Shown: positions 62,837-64,000 of the stretch, one piece after another
Position numbering within the stretch: the stretch's first letter is position 1
How the letters are laid out: each line of letters starts with the position of its first letter
Source of the DNA: Rachicladosporium sp. CCFEE 5018
Taxonomy: Eukaryota > Ascomycota > Dothideomycetes > Cladosporiales > Cladosporiaceae
Length of the DNA stretch: 64,000 nt
Assembly (NCBI GenBank): GCA_002077045.2
Contig: KZ111151.1
Location: forward strand, 1,040,437-1,104,436
Direction of reading: 5' to 3'
Notes under the pieces: model-generated
The model's database searches: none
What the model was told of the DNA's origin: nothing
What the model saw: only the letters and a program-made list of their open reading frames with translations
Made by a program: the position numbers and the translations under genes

Positions 62837-64000
62837 CTTGATTGCTTTGGGGTGAATTGGGATTGTGTGGTGACGAGATGACTTTTTCTGGTAGCTGGGA
62901 ACGTTGATGTTGAGATCTGGACGGAAGAGTATGTGAGATGAGCTTAGCCTGTCAGTTGGGTGGGTTGTTTGGTTGAGAAGTCAAGTCGTTGTAGTTCTGG
63001 TTCTGAGAGTGAGTGGGCTGTACTGATATGACTGTGGTCAAGAAAGATATCTGATTGGCTGCCAGATTCCACGCGCTAGTCGCGGGCTCCTTCAAGTGTC
63101 CTCAAAGTCGCAGTGAAGCCTCTACAGTACTTTCTCGGGACAGAACCTCATGATCACATCTGCTTGACGCACCCTGCCGCTATGCATGTGCATGGTCTTA
63201 CAGTAAGTCGACCTGGCGCAGGAGTATGCTGTACGAGACGCTTGGTCGCCGGTTGGACGCTTTTCGAGTCTACCTGATCATCTCGAAGCACCGAGTCTTG
63301 TGCATACATGTACGGATCGGTCTTCCAACCTGTGTATTGCCACGATGAATGGTCAGCTGCAAGGCAGGTCTTACACCTCGATTCAATAGCGACTGCCCAA
63401 ACGATAGACTCCGGAGGATATATATGCGTTGTGCGACAGGGCATTTGGCGATGCGAACGAAGGTGCACGAGCGATGGTTCCGAGCATGCCAAACACGCTA
63501 TTGTTTTGCTGACTGAGCCGCGCACAACCACTCGCGGTACTCTGGTGGCGGTCGCAGAGAGGAACAGGCGGCAAGGCATCGAAGTCTTTTTACTAAAGAG
63601 GGTATCACGGTCGATACACAGATCATAGTCAGACTCAATCACTTGACCTACAGCTGCAGCATGTAGGCTGCGTGTATGCTCGACATGTCCGTTGTACTGG
63701 GTCGGTTGGTTCGGTGCGAACAGTCAGCCAATCAGCTCTATCACCCACGAGGATGCAACCTGGGCGGGTTGACAGTGACCGCAACGACGAGCGTTGCAAC
63801 GGAGCATTGGACGATCTTGCATCGAAGGCACATATCTTGAAACACGAAGTGGTCGAGGCGAAGCGCTGGATGTTTCGCAGCACGTACCTGCATTAGCCGC
63901 TCGTGCAAGCGAGTCGAAAGTCTTGGAAGACAAAGGTCTCTGCGCAGCTGCATGCAAATCTCGCAGACGTGGACCGCGACTTTTGTCACACGAGGGAGAC
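62837..64000. other. Intergenic to window end
   Basis: Upstream region of the deaminase gene, then short overlapping frames on both strands without recognisable protein character. No gene called. Confidence 0.4.

Noticed and set aside
1..64000. CRISPR arrays, rRNA, tRNA, intact transposons, telomere repeats
   Set aside because: None was seen on reading. A tRNA search by eye for the B-box found no candidate with a matching A-box; this is not a substitute for a covariance-model scan.

Overview
This is a window from the nuclear genome of a filamentous ascomycete (Pezizomycotina). Most introns are short (about 45-70 nt) with GTRNGT donors and CTRAY-type branch points. Genes are dense, on both strands and not in operons, and the recognisable proteins (Ssf1/Peter Pan, Rrp3, AP-2 alpha, Prp4 kinase, Ran1/Sks1-type kinase, DUF3445, Hva1 TUDOR) have the fungal form. 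A dothideomycete is my best guess but is not proven by anything here.

Layout: 1-1833 is the 3' part of a Pro/Ser-rich gene. 2656-4342 is a Dal5-like MFS transporter with two unusual splice donors. 4556-4743 (-) is a tiny, easily missed metallothionein gene. 5414-6340 (-) is a flavin-split-barrel protein. 6958-8118 is an unnamed nuclear protein, 8284-9270 (-) a HAD phosphatase and 9832-11879 a DUF7918-like protein. 12554-15690 is a divergent pair of ribosome-biogenesis genes (RRP3 and SSF1). 16678-17137 is a Cys-rich metal-binding protein. 17709-20602 is AP-2 alpha, followed by a small membrane protein and a SAP-like hypothetical. 23212-24412 (-) is a DUF3445 haem protein, then Hva1-type TUDOR, GNAT and LRR genes.

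29348-42816 contains the same 6.7 kb twice, either side of a 100-N gap. The repeat boundaries fall exactly on the gap, so this is best read as two overlapping contig ends left unmerged, probably from two haplotypes. It duplicates on paper the 5' part of the LRR gene, a coiled-coil gene, a J-like-domain gene and the thiolase. Only the second thiolase copy is complete.

43262-48060 holds a Lys-rich hypothetical, the succinyl-CoA ligase beta subunit (six exons), a small Cys-containing protein and a xanthine/hypoxanthine phosphoribosyltransferase. A 3.65-kb stretch without a gene follows, then a Ran1-type kinase, 2.1 kb without a gene, a Prp4-type splicing kinase (-), a Gly-rich repeat protein with an in-frame stop, an NTF2/SnoaL-like protein (-) and a zinc deaminase-domain protein (-).

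The genes are mostly housekeeping: ribosome assembly, pre-mRNA splicing, endocytosis, the TCA cycle and purine salvage. Two Cys-rich metal-binding proteins add a possible metal-buffering theme. Four gene models (MFS, LRR, deaminase, Gly-rich protein) carry a splice-site, frame or stop anomaly. Together with the gap overlap, this suggests either consensus errors or a heterozygous, partly decayed genome copy. I recognised no CRISPR, rRNA, tRNA or intact transposon.
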